The notes under the pieces were generated by a model. That model saw nothing but the letters and a program-made list of their open reading frames with translations, was not told the DNA's origin and did no database searches. Positions 1 through 12,732 of a stretch of 64,000 nucleotides of DNA are shown here, piece after piece (position 1 is the first letter of the stretch; the number at the start of each line of letters is the position of its first letter). Made by a program: the position numbers and the translations under genes. Source of the DNA: Vitrella brassicaformis (Eukaryota > Sar > Vitrellaceae). Location of the stretch: contig CDMY01000312.1 in the NCBI GenBank assembly GCA_001179505.1, positions 16,807 to 80,806 on the forward strand, given 5' to 3'.

Positions 1-24
1 CCCCCCCCCCCCCCCCCCCCCCCC
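1..24. repeat. Poly-C run at the window edge
   Basis: The window opens with 24 consecutive C residues. A second long C run of about 18 lies at 2993-3008. These are homopolymers in non-coding DNA; the first may be an assembly edge. No telomere-like unit is present. Confidence 0.9.
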
Positions 25-2340
25 GCCACTCATATGCGATGGTTCACGCTGCTGCGGTGTGTACAGAGCCGTTCTGTGTTGCCTGAAACGTTGCTGTGCG
101 GCGATCGTGGAGGTTTTCTTATCGATAATGTCGATAGCGAGCGTCTGCTTACGATGAACGAATGACACATGATCATGAATAAGCTCGTTCGGATAGCCAT
201 CCATCGACTCGGCACGCTCACGCCCATCGTCCACACACATACACACACATGAATGCAGGCAGGCAAGCTATACACACGCGCGCAACACATACACACAGAC
301 ACACAGACACAGCAGGGAGGCAGGCAAAGCCATCCATCCAACCATCCATAGTGTCGGCACGGCACGTCAATCTGGACGCCATTCTCTGTCTGTCGTAGCA
401 CGTTGAAAAATCAGAGAGAAACCATCACTCTGCACACACACAGCCACACCCGACACACACGCACGAGGCGATGATAAATACTTACCGATCGGCTGTGAAT
501 GAATGTGATGTGCGACATATGTACAATGGCGTGTGTCTGTGTGGGTGTATGTTGTGGGCCGTGCGTGCAGTGGCGGCTTCTCTCCGTATGCATCGTATCA
601 GTCAAGCCAGCGATAGATAAAAGGGCAAAAAGGGCACACACATCACATCAGCAGGTAGGCATGCAGTGGGTCTCTGAGATAACAAATGCAGCGAGCGGAG
701 GCGGGCTGAGCTGGCCAGGCCAGGTCTCGCCAGGCCTCCACTCATGTGGTTATGATCAACCAACCGGCAAAAAGTGATCAATCAGTCAATCGATACAGGC
801 GATGGATGGATGAGACGTGTGTGCGATGAAGGCATGGCATGCAGACAGTCGTACGACTTCGTATATTTGTGTATGTGTGTGTATGGTACACTTCACTCTC
901 TCCCTCACTCATCCACATGAAGGCGGGCATGAACACACACACGTACCCACGAGTGTCTGTGGTGTGTGTGGTGTGTGCTGTGTGTGTGCACCACTGTGCA
1001 ATGATATGACGCCATGTCAGTCCCTCAGCAAGTCGTCCGTCAGGAAGTCGGTCCTATCACCCCACCCCCGCCACGCCACGCCACAAGACCCACACACAAC
1101 ATACGCACACACACAGAGAGTGTTAAACAGGTAAAAAAGAGCGGGGGGAACCGTCCCCCGCGCAGCGCACGTCAGTCAACATGCATAACTTGACAAGAAC
1201 TGAGCAGCAAAAACGATCGAATCAGTCAGTCGACATCAATCAAGTAGGTGCACCGTTCGGGTGTCTGTCGGCAGCGATGCTTAGACGGTCGTCTGTGCGG
1301 TGTCGCTGGCTGGTTTGCTTGGCTTACTCCGGTATCTCTCTCTCTCTCTCTGTGTGTGTGTCCCTCTCTCTGTGTGTCACCGGTAGGTGAAAATACACAC
1401 ATCCACAACAGCTGTCTGCTCCCCATCCAGTCAAGTAGGCGGACTGTACACAATCCATCCATCCGTCCACCATCCATCCTACAGCTGCGGTGGGTTTCAG
1501 TCATTCGCCATTGCCTCTTCCCATGTGTCCATTCATTCGGTCGGTCAGTCGGTCGGCCGGTCGGTCGGTCGTTCCGGCAGGCAAGCAGGCAACACCCAAG
1601 GTGCGGACAGACCACGCCACGCCACGGCACGGCAGCCACATCGGTCAGTCAGTCAGTCAGATAGCATTGCAGAGTGTCTATCCACATAGATGTACGTGTG
1701 TGGGTGTGGTGTGTGGGCGTGGACCAGCAAACGAGGGGAGGGAGGGGAGGGAAAAGGAAAAAATCTCGAGACAGACAGACAGACAGATGAATGGATGGAT
1801 GGGTGGATCGAGATCGATCAGTCGGTCGGTCGCTCGAGCAATTAAGTAGAGAGAGAGATAGATGGACGGATGACGGACGAGTCCGTTCGTTAGATCACAG
1901 CGCACTAGCTAGTGGACAGATGAGATGAGACGAGATGAGATGGGTGAGTGAGGACAACCAACCGACCAGACAGACAGACAGGCAGGCAGGCAGGAGGGCA
2001 GGCAGAGCGTCTCTCTCCATGGCGGGTGGGTGACGCTGCTATAATACAGCCAGCCGTGTTTTACGTGGTACCATAGCAAGGCGATGAGCCAGCCAGCAGA
2101 CCATCTCTCTCTGTTCGGTTCTTCCTCTCCTCCCTTCTGGCTTATCGATTTGAGACGGACAGGCAGACAGACAGACAGACCAGCCAGGCAAGAAACGACC
2201 CTATTATCACTCTCCTCCCCACATCAACAGGCAGGCAGTCAGTCGATTCAAAGAAACAGCAAACCAAGACGACAGACAGACCTCGTCCATGGATGCGCTT
2301 GACGGCGGGGCATGGGTATGTGTGTGTGCGGCTGGTCGGC
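25..2340. other. Gene-poor, microsatellite-rich DNA
   Basis: About 2.3 kb with no convincing coding exon. Open frames here translate simple repeats (CA/GT runs near 240-310 and 870-990, CT run at 1335-1375, GGTC/GTCG runs at 1540-1570, CAGA/CAGG runs at 1770-1785 and 1965-1995) and show no domain or splice-linked partner. It may include regulatory or 3' UTR sequence for the minus-strand gene that follows, but nothing specific was seen. Confidence 0.7.
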
Positions 2341-2343
2341 TGC

Positions 2344-2806
2344 TCAGTGGACCGACGGCAGCTGCACCTCTGTTGGAGTGGGGCACACCTCACGGCTGAA
2401 GTACTTGGCCTGCGACCCCTGCACACACACCCACACAAACAGGCAGACAGTGAGTCTATGCCGATGGATGGCCTGGCTGGCTGCCGTGTGTGTGTGTGTG
2501 TGTGGCTGGTTTGTTTGTACGTTGATGCTGTGGAGAGTCATGGCGATGCTGAGGTCCGCTGCGGCGTCGCGCATCTTCCGCAGACACTTACGGGGCGAGA
2601 AGGCAGCTCGGTAGGTCTCGCCAGCCTGGGGGCTGCATGCCATGCCATGGCACCCCACACCACACAGTACACACACGTGTGCAGAGGAGGTCCTTTCTTC
2701 TCACCGGAGTGATTTGGTCTCCTTGAGGACGACGCACGGCCGCGAGTGGGGGGAGGTCATGCTGACCTGCACGCCGATCTTCAGAGAGGCGATCGAGGGG
2801 CTCTCA
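2344..2806 (-). CDS. Hypothetical protein, 3' part of an unresolved multi-exon gene
   Basis: Three short minus-strand exons are suggested by reading frame and GT-AG boundaries: about 2806-2712 (FESPSIASLKIGVQVSM...), about 2625-2530 (ETYRAAFSPRKCLRKMRD...SIAMTLHSIN), and about 2415-2344 (AKYFSREVCPTPTEVQ...), ending in TGA at 2344. TG-rich introns lie between them, as in neighbouring genes. The composition is protein-like rather than repeat-like. No start codon or upstream exon was found and no family is recognised. It could equally be a mis-called set of chance open frames. Confidence 0.3.
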
Positions 2807-3153
2807 AAACTGATAGATGACACACACAGAGACGCAGAGAGAGAGAGAGACGACATGAGCAGACACGCAATGACAAGCAGCTCACAGACAGGAAGGCAAG
2901 GCATGTATGGAGAACGTGTGTAAGGATGCATATATCTAATCAGCCAGCCACTCAGTCAAGTGCAGGCGCAGATCAGTCATGCGTGTCACGGCCCCCCCCC
3001 CCCCCCGCCACCGCCCCGCCCCCTCCTCCCCTCCGCCGAGCTCTGCCGGGCCGCCACACAGTAAGCGCTTGCCGGCCGGCTGTCGTCATGCATCGATGAA
3101 TGAACGATAATCGGACAATCGGGGGGCACAATCTTATAAGGCACTGACAAGTT

Positions 3154-5839
3154 CTAAGGCATTTCCCACCCTTGCAATGCACTGCTGCCTCGGTACACCA
3201 CCACAGGGTACTCACGCGCCTCGACGAGACGCCGATCCACCTGCTGCCGCCCGTCGCCGTCGTCGGCCGTCTGCTGACGATGCTTGCACTCGCCGTGCTC
3301 GAGCTTGATGTGTCGCTGGGCAACCAGGGCCACCTGGGTGTTGTAGTTGCGGTGCACGAGGGCGTGAAGCGTCTTGGGAGGGGGGGCTGGCAGCAGGCCG
3401 AAGTAGGTGGAGGGAGGAGGGGGCAGGAAGGACACGACCGTGACAGCAGGGGCGGGCAAGGCCAGAGCAGACGTGCCAGTGCGGGCTGGCGATGGCAGAG
3501 CTAAGTGGTAGGTGCGGCCCACAAATCTGCCGCTGGCTGACAGCTGACGCCGTGCAGGTGGTGGTGGTGGTGGCATGAGCAGTCCAGTATGGGTGTGTGT
3601 GTGGTGTCCGTGTCGTGTTTGTCTTGTCTTCTTGTGTGCTTGTGGGTGGACTGACAGGATGTCGAGCGATGCGTCTTCGTGTGGTCTGCGGCCGGATGGG
3701 TAGAGCTCCAGCCGGACGGGCGATATGCCCGACAGACTGGTCGGCTGCGATAGCAACAACTTGCCCACACCGTAGGTCTGCTGCTTCTGCAACTCACACA
3801 CACACACACACAAACAAACACGGGAAGGATGGCGGATGCAGTGTGTTGGGATGTCCTCTTGATTCTCTGACCTCTTGGAAGTCAGCGATGGTCCAGGTCA
3901 GGGTTTTGGCGTCACAGTTCTTGAGCTGGGTGAGCTTGGCATTCTGCTCACGCAACGCCTTAGCCAAACGGTCAATCTCCTCCTGCAAAGCCTGCAAGAA
4001 CACACACACACACACACACATGAATGAGACAGATGTACCCAAGTGTCCCGTATCCCATCGGCATACCCGCCGCTGAAGCTCCTCAAGGCGACGTTTCTCC
4101 TCGTCCATGCGCGAGGCGTTGCGGAAGTTGGCGCTGGCCTGCTTCCCGTGCCGACGGACCGACTCAACCTTAGTAGTCACCACCTTCGCTGTCTCGCCGA
4201 CGGCCTTACCCTTGCCCTTGCCGTTGACCTCCTCGCCGTCTGCTGTCTTGCCGGCGTCATGCTTGCTGAGGATGGTCTGGTTGAGGTACTGCCCCACACA
4301 CATCTCGAGGTTCTCCTTCTGAGCCGCCAGGGAGGACTCGTTGATGACCGGCTGCGGCGGGCTCGCCTGGTCGTTGTCGGCGCCCGGTGTGCGCGTGTAT
4401 GAGACCATGAGTGTGGCGTTGCCCATCAGGCTGGGAGCCAGGGAAAGGGACAGCGGCACCAAGACAGCCTCGTACTTCCCGGGGCTGCCCTTCTTGGCAG
4501 AGAAGGGCCGGTCCTCCCACCTCAGCTCCATCTCCTCAGCATACGATCCGCGCTTGCACGTGGGTGGGAGGCCGCCGTCAGCCTTGACATTGCCGCTGCT
4601 GCTCTTACTGCTGCTGCTGCCGCCACTGCAGGCGTGGCAGTGCTTCTCATGCGAGGAGAGAGGGTACGACAGCAGATGGGGCGCTGGCACGTGTGCCGGG
4701 CGGGGGAGGGCGGCGTGGTCGCTGAAGGGGTAGAAGCCGCTGAACGCCGACCGCGTGTGCATGACCGTGGGCTGGCTGACATTGAGGAAGAACAGCGGCA
4801 CCGTGGTGTCCTCCGGCTGCTTGCTGATGCGCTTGAGGTCGTTGGCGAGGTGGACGAGGGGCAGCTGGTCGGCGGGCGAGAGTGAGCGCGCGAGGTTGGA
4901 GAGGTCAGTGGCCTTGGTGTGGATGGCTTCGTGTGTGGTCTGCAGTTCCTGCTCGAGGAGTGCGATGCGTGAGCTGAGGTTGGCGTTGCGCTCGCGCTCG
5001 AGGGCGATCTCGGCGCGGAGGGCCGCCGACTCGTGCGAATGGCTCGAATGGCTCGACACAAACGCCTTTTCACACACACACACACACACGTAAACACCCG
5101 CATGGACGTGTCTGGCAGTGTGATGGCGGACGTGTGTGTGTGTGTGTGTCGCGTACCATTTGACTGAGTGCGAGGCATACGATAGCGATGCCGACGACCT
5201 TGAGTGCCTGGGAGACCATGCTCCTGACCTTGGGGTCCATGCCCCCCCACACGCCCTCCAACCACTGACGCACCTCAGCAATGCCCTCGCCCTCAGTCAA
5301 ACGGTCAACAGCCAGCCGCAGCGGAGCCGCCAGGCGGGCAGCCGCCTGGTGGCCAGTGGCGGTGCTGCTGGTGGTGCTGCTGGTGTTGGGCTGTTTGTCG
5401 CGCGGCGGGAGGAATGCCGGCCGCTTGGCTCCACCACCGGGGTGGTATGACTGCGTGAGATCGTCCCATCCGGAGACGTCGTTGATGCGGACGGTGATCT
5501 TCTCGCGTGCGGCGGTGGCTGCCTTGAGGAATGCCGGGTAGCTCTCCTTGGTCAACACGACCGCATCCAGAGTGTCGATCACACCTGCAGGCACCGGACA
5601 GACAGACAGCAACCATGTGTGCAAAATTGAGGCGAACAGCAGCAACAAGGAAGCCAGGTGAACAAAGCTGTCTGCCCTTTGCGCAGCCAGCGTACGTACG
5701 TACCCGTGACTGAGATTTGCTTGGGCGTGTAGCGCTTCCCCTCGCAGACCTGCTGCTCGAGCTCGCCCAGCGTCTTGGGCAGCTGCGGCAGGCGGCTCAC
5801 ACCCATGTCAGCATTGACAACCTTGATGGGCACGGGCAT
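3154..5839 (-). CDS. Transmembrane coiled-coil protein with a C-terminal MATH/TRAF-like domain
   Basis: The start is ATG at 5839 (MPVPIKVVNADMG...). The first exon encodes a small beta-rich region ending ...PKQISVTG; the next, starting near 5586, continues VIDTLDAVVLTKESYPAFL. Then come a low-complexity linker and a hydrophobic helix (ALKVVGIAIVCLALSQM, about 5205-5155). A coiled coil follows (RAEIALERERNANLSSRIALL, about 5030-4900), then a large beta-rich region with NATLMVSYTRTPG, and a second coiled coil (ALQEEIDRLAKALREQNAKL). The C-terminus starts LTWTIADFQEV and continues GISPVRLELYPSG, which resembles the opening strands of MATH domains (TWxIxNF and F-R-L-x-LYPNG). The last exon is proline-rich and ends at 3154. 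Introns carry CA/GT runs at 3797-3814, 4000-4020, 5074-5090 and 5131-5150. A membrane-anchored adaptor is plausible, but the partner is unknown. Confidence 0.6.
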
Positions 5840-6419
5840 GATTGACACAGCACAAGGGGGCAATACCGATATGTACGGGCGACGGTCAGAGGGCGGGCGG
5901 GCCTGCCTTGTGCGAAATCGGGTTGGGAGGGGATGTGCGGCCGGGCGAGGGCAGGAGGTGGGCTCAGCAAAGGGAGAGAGGGAGGCTGAGAGAGAAGGGC
6001 AGTCACAAGCGGGATGGAGCCGGGCGAGCGAGAGGCGTCAGCCGAATGGCAAACAGGCAACACAGGCGGGCAATGCCTGCCGTACTCAGCACCTGCGAAC
6101 GCAACAACCCACGTCGCGAATGCGAGCTTTCAATCGTTTGTGTGGGGGAGAATCCATTTTGGACGCCTTTTGCCCTCATGGGCGGCACCAAGAGCACAGC
6201 TCTGTCCAAATGGTGCAAAAGAAACGGAAAATTCTCTCCGTCCGGTGATTCAACAGAGATGTGGTAAGCAACCAAGGCACAGCTCACACACGGCGAGAGG
6301 GGCTGCAGTCTGAGAGCCAACGTGTTTGCGCATCTGTGTGTCACAGAGTAGAGGGAATCCTATTTCCCTGTTGATGGATTCACTGACAAGGGCCCGGGCC
6401 GCCAGCCAACTACAAGCAG
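5840..6419. other. Divergent intergenic region
   Basis: Roughly 580 bp separates the MATH-like gene (minus) from the kelch-BTB gene (plus). No convincing exon, RNA gene or strong repeat is visible. It presumably holds the promoters of both flanking genes. Confidence 0.5.
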
Positions 6420-9400
6420 ATGGGCTCTTCTGAGCGGACACTGCTGGGCCGGCTGCTGTGGCAGCCCCTGGGCGCCAACAATAACGCTCAGCACTCTCAC
6501 GATGCGATGCCGCTGTCGGATGCCCATGTGCTGCTGTGCGAGAGCAGCGGGTGGCTCATTGTGGTGGGGTGGAGCTCTCGGTGCCACATGTCCATGCTCT
6601 GGTGCGCACACTGCAGCTGATCTAGATGCAAAAAGGTCCGCAATTCTGCCCTCGTCGTTGTGTGTGTGGTTTGTGACCCTGGCTGCCTGCAGTATATTTG
6701 ACATATGTAAGGAGCAGTGGGAGGCCCCCATGTATATGCACACCCGGGCATCGCACCCCGTCCGTCTGGAGGGCAACGGCGCGAGGGCCAAGGACATCTA
6801 CCTCCTGCACTGCCCGCCCGACACGCCCACCTGCCCCTCTGATTGGCGCTATGAGGTGCTCGACTGCGGCATCGAAAACACCAGTGAGTGAGCTGAGTGA
6901 GCTGCGTGAGCACGACACTCCGTCGTGGCATATGGAGGGGAGGGGCGGCTGGCTGCTCCTGTGTCATTCACACGTCGCAGGCAGCCCGAGGATTCACAAC
7001 CTCAAGACCTGCACGTCCGGTGGGACCAGCGGGCAGGACGGAAGAGAGCCAAAGCGAAGGCGAGTCTGTTTGTCTATTTGTCTGTCTGTCTGTGCGCAGG
7101 CATTCCGCCCAAGAAGCGGCAAGGGTTTTGCTTTGTGGGCTGCCGGGACATGATGATCTTCTGCGGAGGGCATCAAGTCTTCTGCGGTGGGCGCCGGTGT
7201 GTGCGTGCAGTGCATTACACCCACGTCCACCTATGTTGGTTGATGCGTGTGTGTGTGCTGTGCTTGGGCAGGTGACAGCACTGGTTCGGTGACTTATGCG
7301 TTTTGTCCTGACCGCGAGCGCGAGGGCAACTGGGTGTGGATCCAACTCGACTACACCACCCAATTCACCACGTACACACACACATATGGGCATCGTATCG
7401 GCATGCTCCTTCTCTCCATGGTCACACATGAGTGCACTGCAGTAATTTCCCCCCCTTCACGCCCTACCTGAGCTGCCGGTGGGGCGCCTCATGTGTCTAC
7501 GACCGCTCAGCCGATGCTGTCTGGATGTTCGGGGGCCTCATATACGGCAACACGGCACACACACCACCACCAACAGCAGCAGCAGCAGCAGGGGGCGGCC
7601 AACGATGGCGAGATGGTGCGTCGCGTGATCGCCATGGCGACGGTCGGTACCCCACCCCGATGGACCCCAGCCACCACACGCCACACGTGCCCATGTCAGT
7701 CAGTGCGAGAAGGCTCATGCATTGCCTGACAAATGGATGGATGGATGGATGGATGCTGCTGGTCTGTGTGTGTGTGTCAGAGTGACAGCGGATCTGTATC
7801 GGTTCTCTACGCATCAGCTCACATGGGAGCCCATCAGTGCGCCGAGCTCGCCACACGCCCACCCTCACCCACACGAGCAGGACGAGCACAGCCAATGCCC
7901 CGCCCCCATCAGCCTTTCTGAGGCGGCGGGCCACGTGCGGTCGGCCAGCAGGGGCGAGGGCGTAGGGCCGACACCGCTGCATGGGTCGTCGCTCATGGTG
8001 ATACGGGGAGGGCTGCTGGTGTATGGAGGATTCAACGAGGCCAACGACGTGTCGAGAGCCATCTACTGGTGGGTGGATGGGTCGGTGGATGAATGGATGG
8101 ATGGGTGTGTGGGTACCTCTGCTCTCTGTGTGTTCTGTGTCTGTCGTGTGTGTAGGTATAGCCATTCGGGTCAGATTTGGCACCAGCTGCATCCCGGTTT
8201 CTTCCCTTGCCCAGTCGTCAAGGTATGTGGGTGGGTGCAGGGTGACCGAACCCCTCCACAACACGCCCCTCTCTGTGAGTTTGGCCGTCTGTCTGTCTAT
8301 GTGCCGCATCTGCAGGGCCTGTATGAGTCGCCATGTGCCGTCATCTTCGAGGGCCGACTGCTGTCATACCAGGTATCACATACACACACACAAACAGGCA
8401 GCTCGTCTCGCCGCTAACACGCCAGTGGGTGCACACACGAACAAACAGAATGTTCCCAACGAGCATGGCGATCGTCGCGACGGCCACGTCGCCTCCCGCC
8501 CCTCCGTCTACGCCCTCCCTCTCGACTGGTAACTGGTAAAACGGTCCGGCAGCAGGTATCTTATACTATAGATGGATGTCTGCGTGTCTCTCGCTGCCTG
8601 CAGGGATTTCGTCAGCGGCCTGCGCCCGCGACTCCGCGCGCGGGCCATCGATCTGCTCGACGACGAGGAGACCCACGACGTGGCCTTCCGTGTCGAGGGC
8701 AAGGTCATCAAGGCGCACAAACCCATCCTGGTCAGGCACAGAGAGATCCACCACGAGCAGACGACTGCACGTGGTGAGCTCGTGCTTCGCTCTGTGTGTG
8801 CAGCGGCGTTTCTCGCCACTGCTAGGAGAGAAATGTGACGCCTCCCCAGCTGATGGGGATCCCATTGCTCTTGACCTCTCGCCGGTTCTGCGGGCCGCCA
8901 GGGGCAAGGATGACACCGACGCGCCGAAAAACGGGTAGGTGCGTCAAAATCAAGGGGCGATGGGTGCAGCGCATTGCAGAGGATGATGATGGTGTTGTTG
9001 GTGTCAAGGTATGACGTGTTTCGGCTGGTTTTGACACACATGTATGAGGGCTTTGAGCGAGTGCCGAGCCCAGCCGAGTCGGAGAGCCTGCTCTATGCGG
9101 CACACCACCTGGACATACCCCTCCTCGAAGCGCAGTGCCAAACGGTTGGTTGGAAAGACAGACGCAGGGTGGAATGGTCGATGTGCAGATCTTGTGTGTG
9201 TGTGTGTGTGTGTGTGTGGTCAGAGTGTGCCACTACACGACAACAACGTGCTGGAGCTCTTCCGCATCGCATCAGAGTGGCACCTCGACAAACTCCAAAT
9301 CAGGTAGGTGGGCGGAACCACTCACCCACTTACACATTACTGCGTGCATACACGTGTGTGTGTGTGTGCGTGTGGATTCGTTGAGGTGCAAGACGTACGT

Positions 9401-9929
9401 CTTCAACCACATGGACATCGTGCTGCAGCTCGTCCCGCCAGGCCGAGACGTCGCCGCCAGCCCCCCCGCACTCTACACCCAAGACGGCGCACCCCACGCC
9501 GCCCCCGCCACCCATCCCCAGCTCCACCCTCCCCCACACCAGGCCCCGCCAATCATGCAGTTCCGACCCGGCCCCTTGCCTCCGCCATACCCCTTCCCAC
9601 CCGTCCCTTCATACGATGCCGCCGGCAACCTCGTGTGGCCGTGGCCGCACCCCCCGATGTACCCAATGCCCTTCCCGGGTGCGATACGGCCACAAGTGAG
9701 GCCCCAGCAGCAGGGCGAGATTGGGGCGGGGGCCGAGGGCCCGATGCCCTCGCCTGTGCCGGTGCCATGGCCGTACTGGCCTGGCCCTGCGCGGCCGCCA
9801 TTCCTGCCGATGCCGCCCCCACCAGGGGCCGGGCCGCCCCAGGGTGCTGGTCAGCGGCCGGCGATGCCGCCACAGGCGTCTGATGGAGGAGGCATGGCGC
9901 AGTGGCAAAGCAGTGTGGGAGACGGATGA
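6420..9929 (+). CDS. Kelch-repeat / BTB-BACK protein with a proline-rich tail
   Basis: The N-terminal two thirds reads as kelch-type blades over many short exons: HVLLCESSGWLIVVG, DIYLLHCPPDTP, RWGASCVYDRSADAVWMFGGL, LYRFSTHQLTWEP, HGSSLMVIRGGLLVYGG, YSHSGQIWHQLHP. These show the usual pattern of W plus hydrophobic-GG. From about 8604 a BTB/POZ fold follows: FVSGLRPRLRARAIDLL, THDVAFRVEGKVIKAHKPIL, YDVFRLVLTHMYEGF, ESLLYAAHHLDIPLLEA. A BACK-like helix comes next (NNVLELFRIASEWHLDKLQ). The tail after 9420 is rich in P, Q and M, ending in TGA at 9929. Kelch before BTB is the order seen in LZTR1-like proteins, which act as substrate adaptors for cullin-3 ligases; that role is an inference. The start at 6420 is the first ATG in frame with the first blade; an upstream exon cannot be excluded. 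Confidence 0.7.
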
Positions 9930-10328
9930 GCTGCTGCGGTGTGGGATGGGTGCCTTGACGTGTTCGGTAGCTGTAGAGGTGCGGTGGGCCCGATTGGGGC
10001 AGACAGGTTCATTGGTGTCATTGGTGAAGTGAGATGTGCAACGGACGGATCTTTGCACATGATTGCGTGAACGACGGTCTCTGGTGTTACATATTTGATC
10101 GGCGCTGAATCAAACCACCGAACTACCACACTCGTGTCACCAGACTACCACACACCTTAGGACGTCCCGCATACTGAAAACAGCGAGGGCATCTACACAG
10201 CCGACACATGGGAGTGATTAGAACACGGAGCGCGACGGACAGACAGACAGACAGACAGATAGCTGCAGACAGAAGGTGGACATAGAATACATCTGCACAC
10301 GCGCGCCATGATGGATGGATGGACTTAA
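9930..10328. other. Convergent intergenic region
   Basis: About 400 bp between the 3' ends of the kelch-BTB gene (plus) and the DUF72-UBX gene (minus). It contains a CAGA tetranucleotide run at 10238-10259 and a GGAT run at 10312-10322. No gene was seen. Confidence 0.6.
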
Positions 10329-12476
10329 TCATAGCTGCAGGTTAAAGGTCTCCTGACAATGAAAACCCAGCGACTGCAACGTGGCCTCCGACACATCCCC
10401 AACACCCTGCACATCCACACACCCGCACACACACATACACACACAGGTGGGATCTGTTACCCCCTTGCCCACCGCAGCACTCGCTCACATGTGTGCGTGG
10501 GTATGCGACGATGCGGCCTCCCGCCTCGCGCGTGTAGCGCTTCGGCATAGACAAACTGACAGACAGACAGAAGGAGAGTCAGGTATGTGACTGGCACATG
10601 CATCACACAGAGTACTGTATGTGTCTGCAACCGTTCGTTCTCTCATCAGGTCGCCCACCCCGCAAATGAGACAACGAGCGACCAGGTGCCCCTCATGCTG
10701 AGCCTGGGTACGATGCCGCTCAGGTCCTCCCTCTCTAGCCAGTGAAACACACCCTGTCGGTCAGCCACCACACATGGGACAAACACACACGCAGCAAAGG
10801 AATCACTCCATCCATCCATCCAGATGTGCATGAGTGCATTCGTACTTTGATGGTGTGTGAGGGCGCGAACTTGCGAGTGATGCGGGCGCCCGAAGGGAGA
10901 CGAATCTGCCATTACATATATTGAGGTCAGTTGGGAGGGAGTTTCTCTCTCTCCTGCCCACCGACCCCACCCACTCTCCTCCCATCACCTGTACAGCACA
11001 CGTGGGGCCAGACGTGGGCTCCTCAGGAGGCGGGAGGAGCGCCTGCACACACACACAGAAACACAGACAGACACAGACGCACTCACCGAGTACCTGTGCT
11101 GTGCAGGTACGACACACCCATTATGGATGGACCCACACAAACACAAACATTACCTGCTGGTGGGTCTCCAGCGACAGTCGCAGCGCCTCAGCCAGCTCAG
11201 GATCCACGCACACAGACCGCTTGCACAGGTCGTCAAGGTTTCGCGCGTCGGCAACGGCGGGGGGCGGACAGCTAGAGTGTGGTTCAACGCTGTCGTTGTT
11301 GAACAGGCAGTAGGCCTTGCGACTCGTGCTGCCTTCCGTGAACTCCTGCATGCGACGCGCCACCTCCTGCAGCTGGCTCGAATCGTAGCTGCCGAAACAC
11401 CGACCCCGGGCACCATGCAGCCGGAAATACAGCCCCCACGAGCAGCACGAGTCAACGCTCGCTGGCGGGTGCCAACCTGACGCACAAGACCATGACCGAC
11501 AGACAGACAAGGATCCTCCTGCATGGCTGCATGCCATGCGTGGCTGGCTGATGGATGACCAATCCCGCCTCACCGCTGTCCATCTGGGCGGCCCACATCT
11601 TTCCATTGCTTTTCATTTCGTTGATGAGGTGGGTGCGCGCGAGGCACCAGTCGTTGGCCCTCAGCACATCATACACCTCCTTGGTGTACCACGACGGATG
11701 CCGGAACTCGAAGGCAAAACGACCTTGACTGCCAGAAACACACAGAGCATAGTGAATGGTGTTGTTCACTAAGGCACTCAGTCACTCACTGACCGTTAGA
11801 GGGCAGAACGGTCGACAGATCCTTGAGGCGCTGGATGTTGCGCCGGAATGAGGGCGGGCACACGAAGAGAACAGGGCCGAGATGGTCATCGAGGAGCAAG
11901 CAGCCGCCCCAGAATGTCTTCCACTGCTCCTTGAAGCCGTCATCCACCAGCAGCTGCTTCTCGTCGGTGAAGTACTTGTTGGCCTTGATGGCGTACGTGA
12001 AGGACGGCCGAGGAGCTTGTGCCTGAGGTGGCCGCGAATGAATGAGCGGATGGCATGAAGGGCACTGACTGCCGGGTCACCGACCTTCCAGCCGCGCCAC
12101 GTCTGCTCGGGCGCAATCACGTAGTAAGTGGCGTTGATCTCCACACAGTCAAACTCGCTAGAAAACCTACAGGCCACACAAAGCCACAAACACGCACAGA
12201 CAGAAATCACGCCACACACAGCGCTTCGTCGTCTGCGCTTCACATCCAGTGGCTTCACATGGATGCGTACCATTCGAACTGTTTCTTGGACTTTGCTTTG
12301 AGGTCCGTGGGATAGTACGGGCCGCACCAGTAGTTATAGTAGTACCCGCTCGTGCCTATGCGGATCTGCGGCGACCCGAAATGCGTGCCTCTCGATGATG
12401 AGGCATCTACGCGAGGGGACTTGTGAGATGATGACGCTGATCCAGATGGCTCCGAAAGCGCCCGCTTGGATGCCAT
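10329..12476 (-). CDS. DUF72 (YecE-like) domain fused to a UIM and a UBX domain
   Basis: Starts at ATG 12476 (MASKRALSEPSGSAS...), ends at TGA 10329-10331. A complete DUF72 TIM-barrel-type domain is spread over about five exons: RIGTSGYYYNYWCGPYYP, FDCVEINATYY, QTWRGWK, FTYAIKANKYFTD, RFAFEFRHPSWY, GLYFRLHGARGRCFGSY, KAYCLFNND. It is followed by DPELAEALRLSLETHQQ (about 11210-11160), which fits the ubiquitin-interacting motif (acidic start, Leu, central Ala-x-x-x-Ser). The last exons spell a UBX domain: WQIRLPSGARITRKFAPSH (about 10905-10850), GVFHWLEREDLSGIVPRL, an MPKRYT loop where UBX proteins carry the FPR turn that contacts p97/Cdc48, and the closing strand EATLQSLGFHCQETFNLQL. All joins are GT-AG and in frame. 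DUF72 has no agreed activity; UIM and UBX bind ubiquitin and p97. Linkage to the p97 system is therefore inferred. Confidence 0.8.
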
Positions 12477-12732
12477 CTTGAGATCGGGCGGTTTCAGCCC
12501 GGGCGAAACCCCATCTCAGGGCATGGCGGCGACGATGGATTGATTGGTTGCTTTCTGCCTTCGGTTCCTCGTGCGAGCTTAGATAATGTGCGATTTCCGG
12601 ATCATATGACGATTGAATTCATTCAGAGAAGGTTTTTGTTGACTCGTCGCACACACCACGCATTGACAAACAGACCAACGATATAAAATGCAGCCAGCGA
12701 TGATGTTTTTCTACACCCGCAGGCTGTTTTCA

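Noticed and set aside
1-24. Telomeric end
   Set aside because: The run is pure C, with no TTTAGGG- or TTAGGG-like unit, and gene-like sequence follows within a few kb.
1180-1900. Several overlapping open frames of 100-140 codons on both strands
   Set aside because: They translate CT, GT, GGTC and GACA repeats, lack domains and splice partners, and overlap one another.
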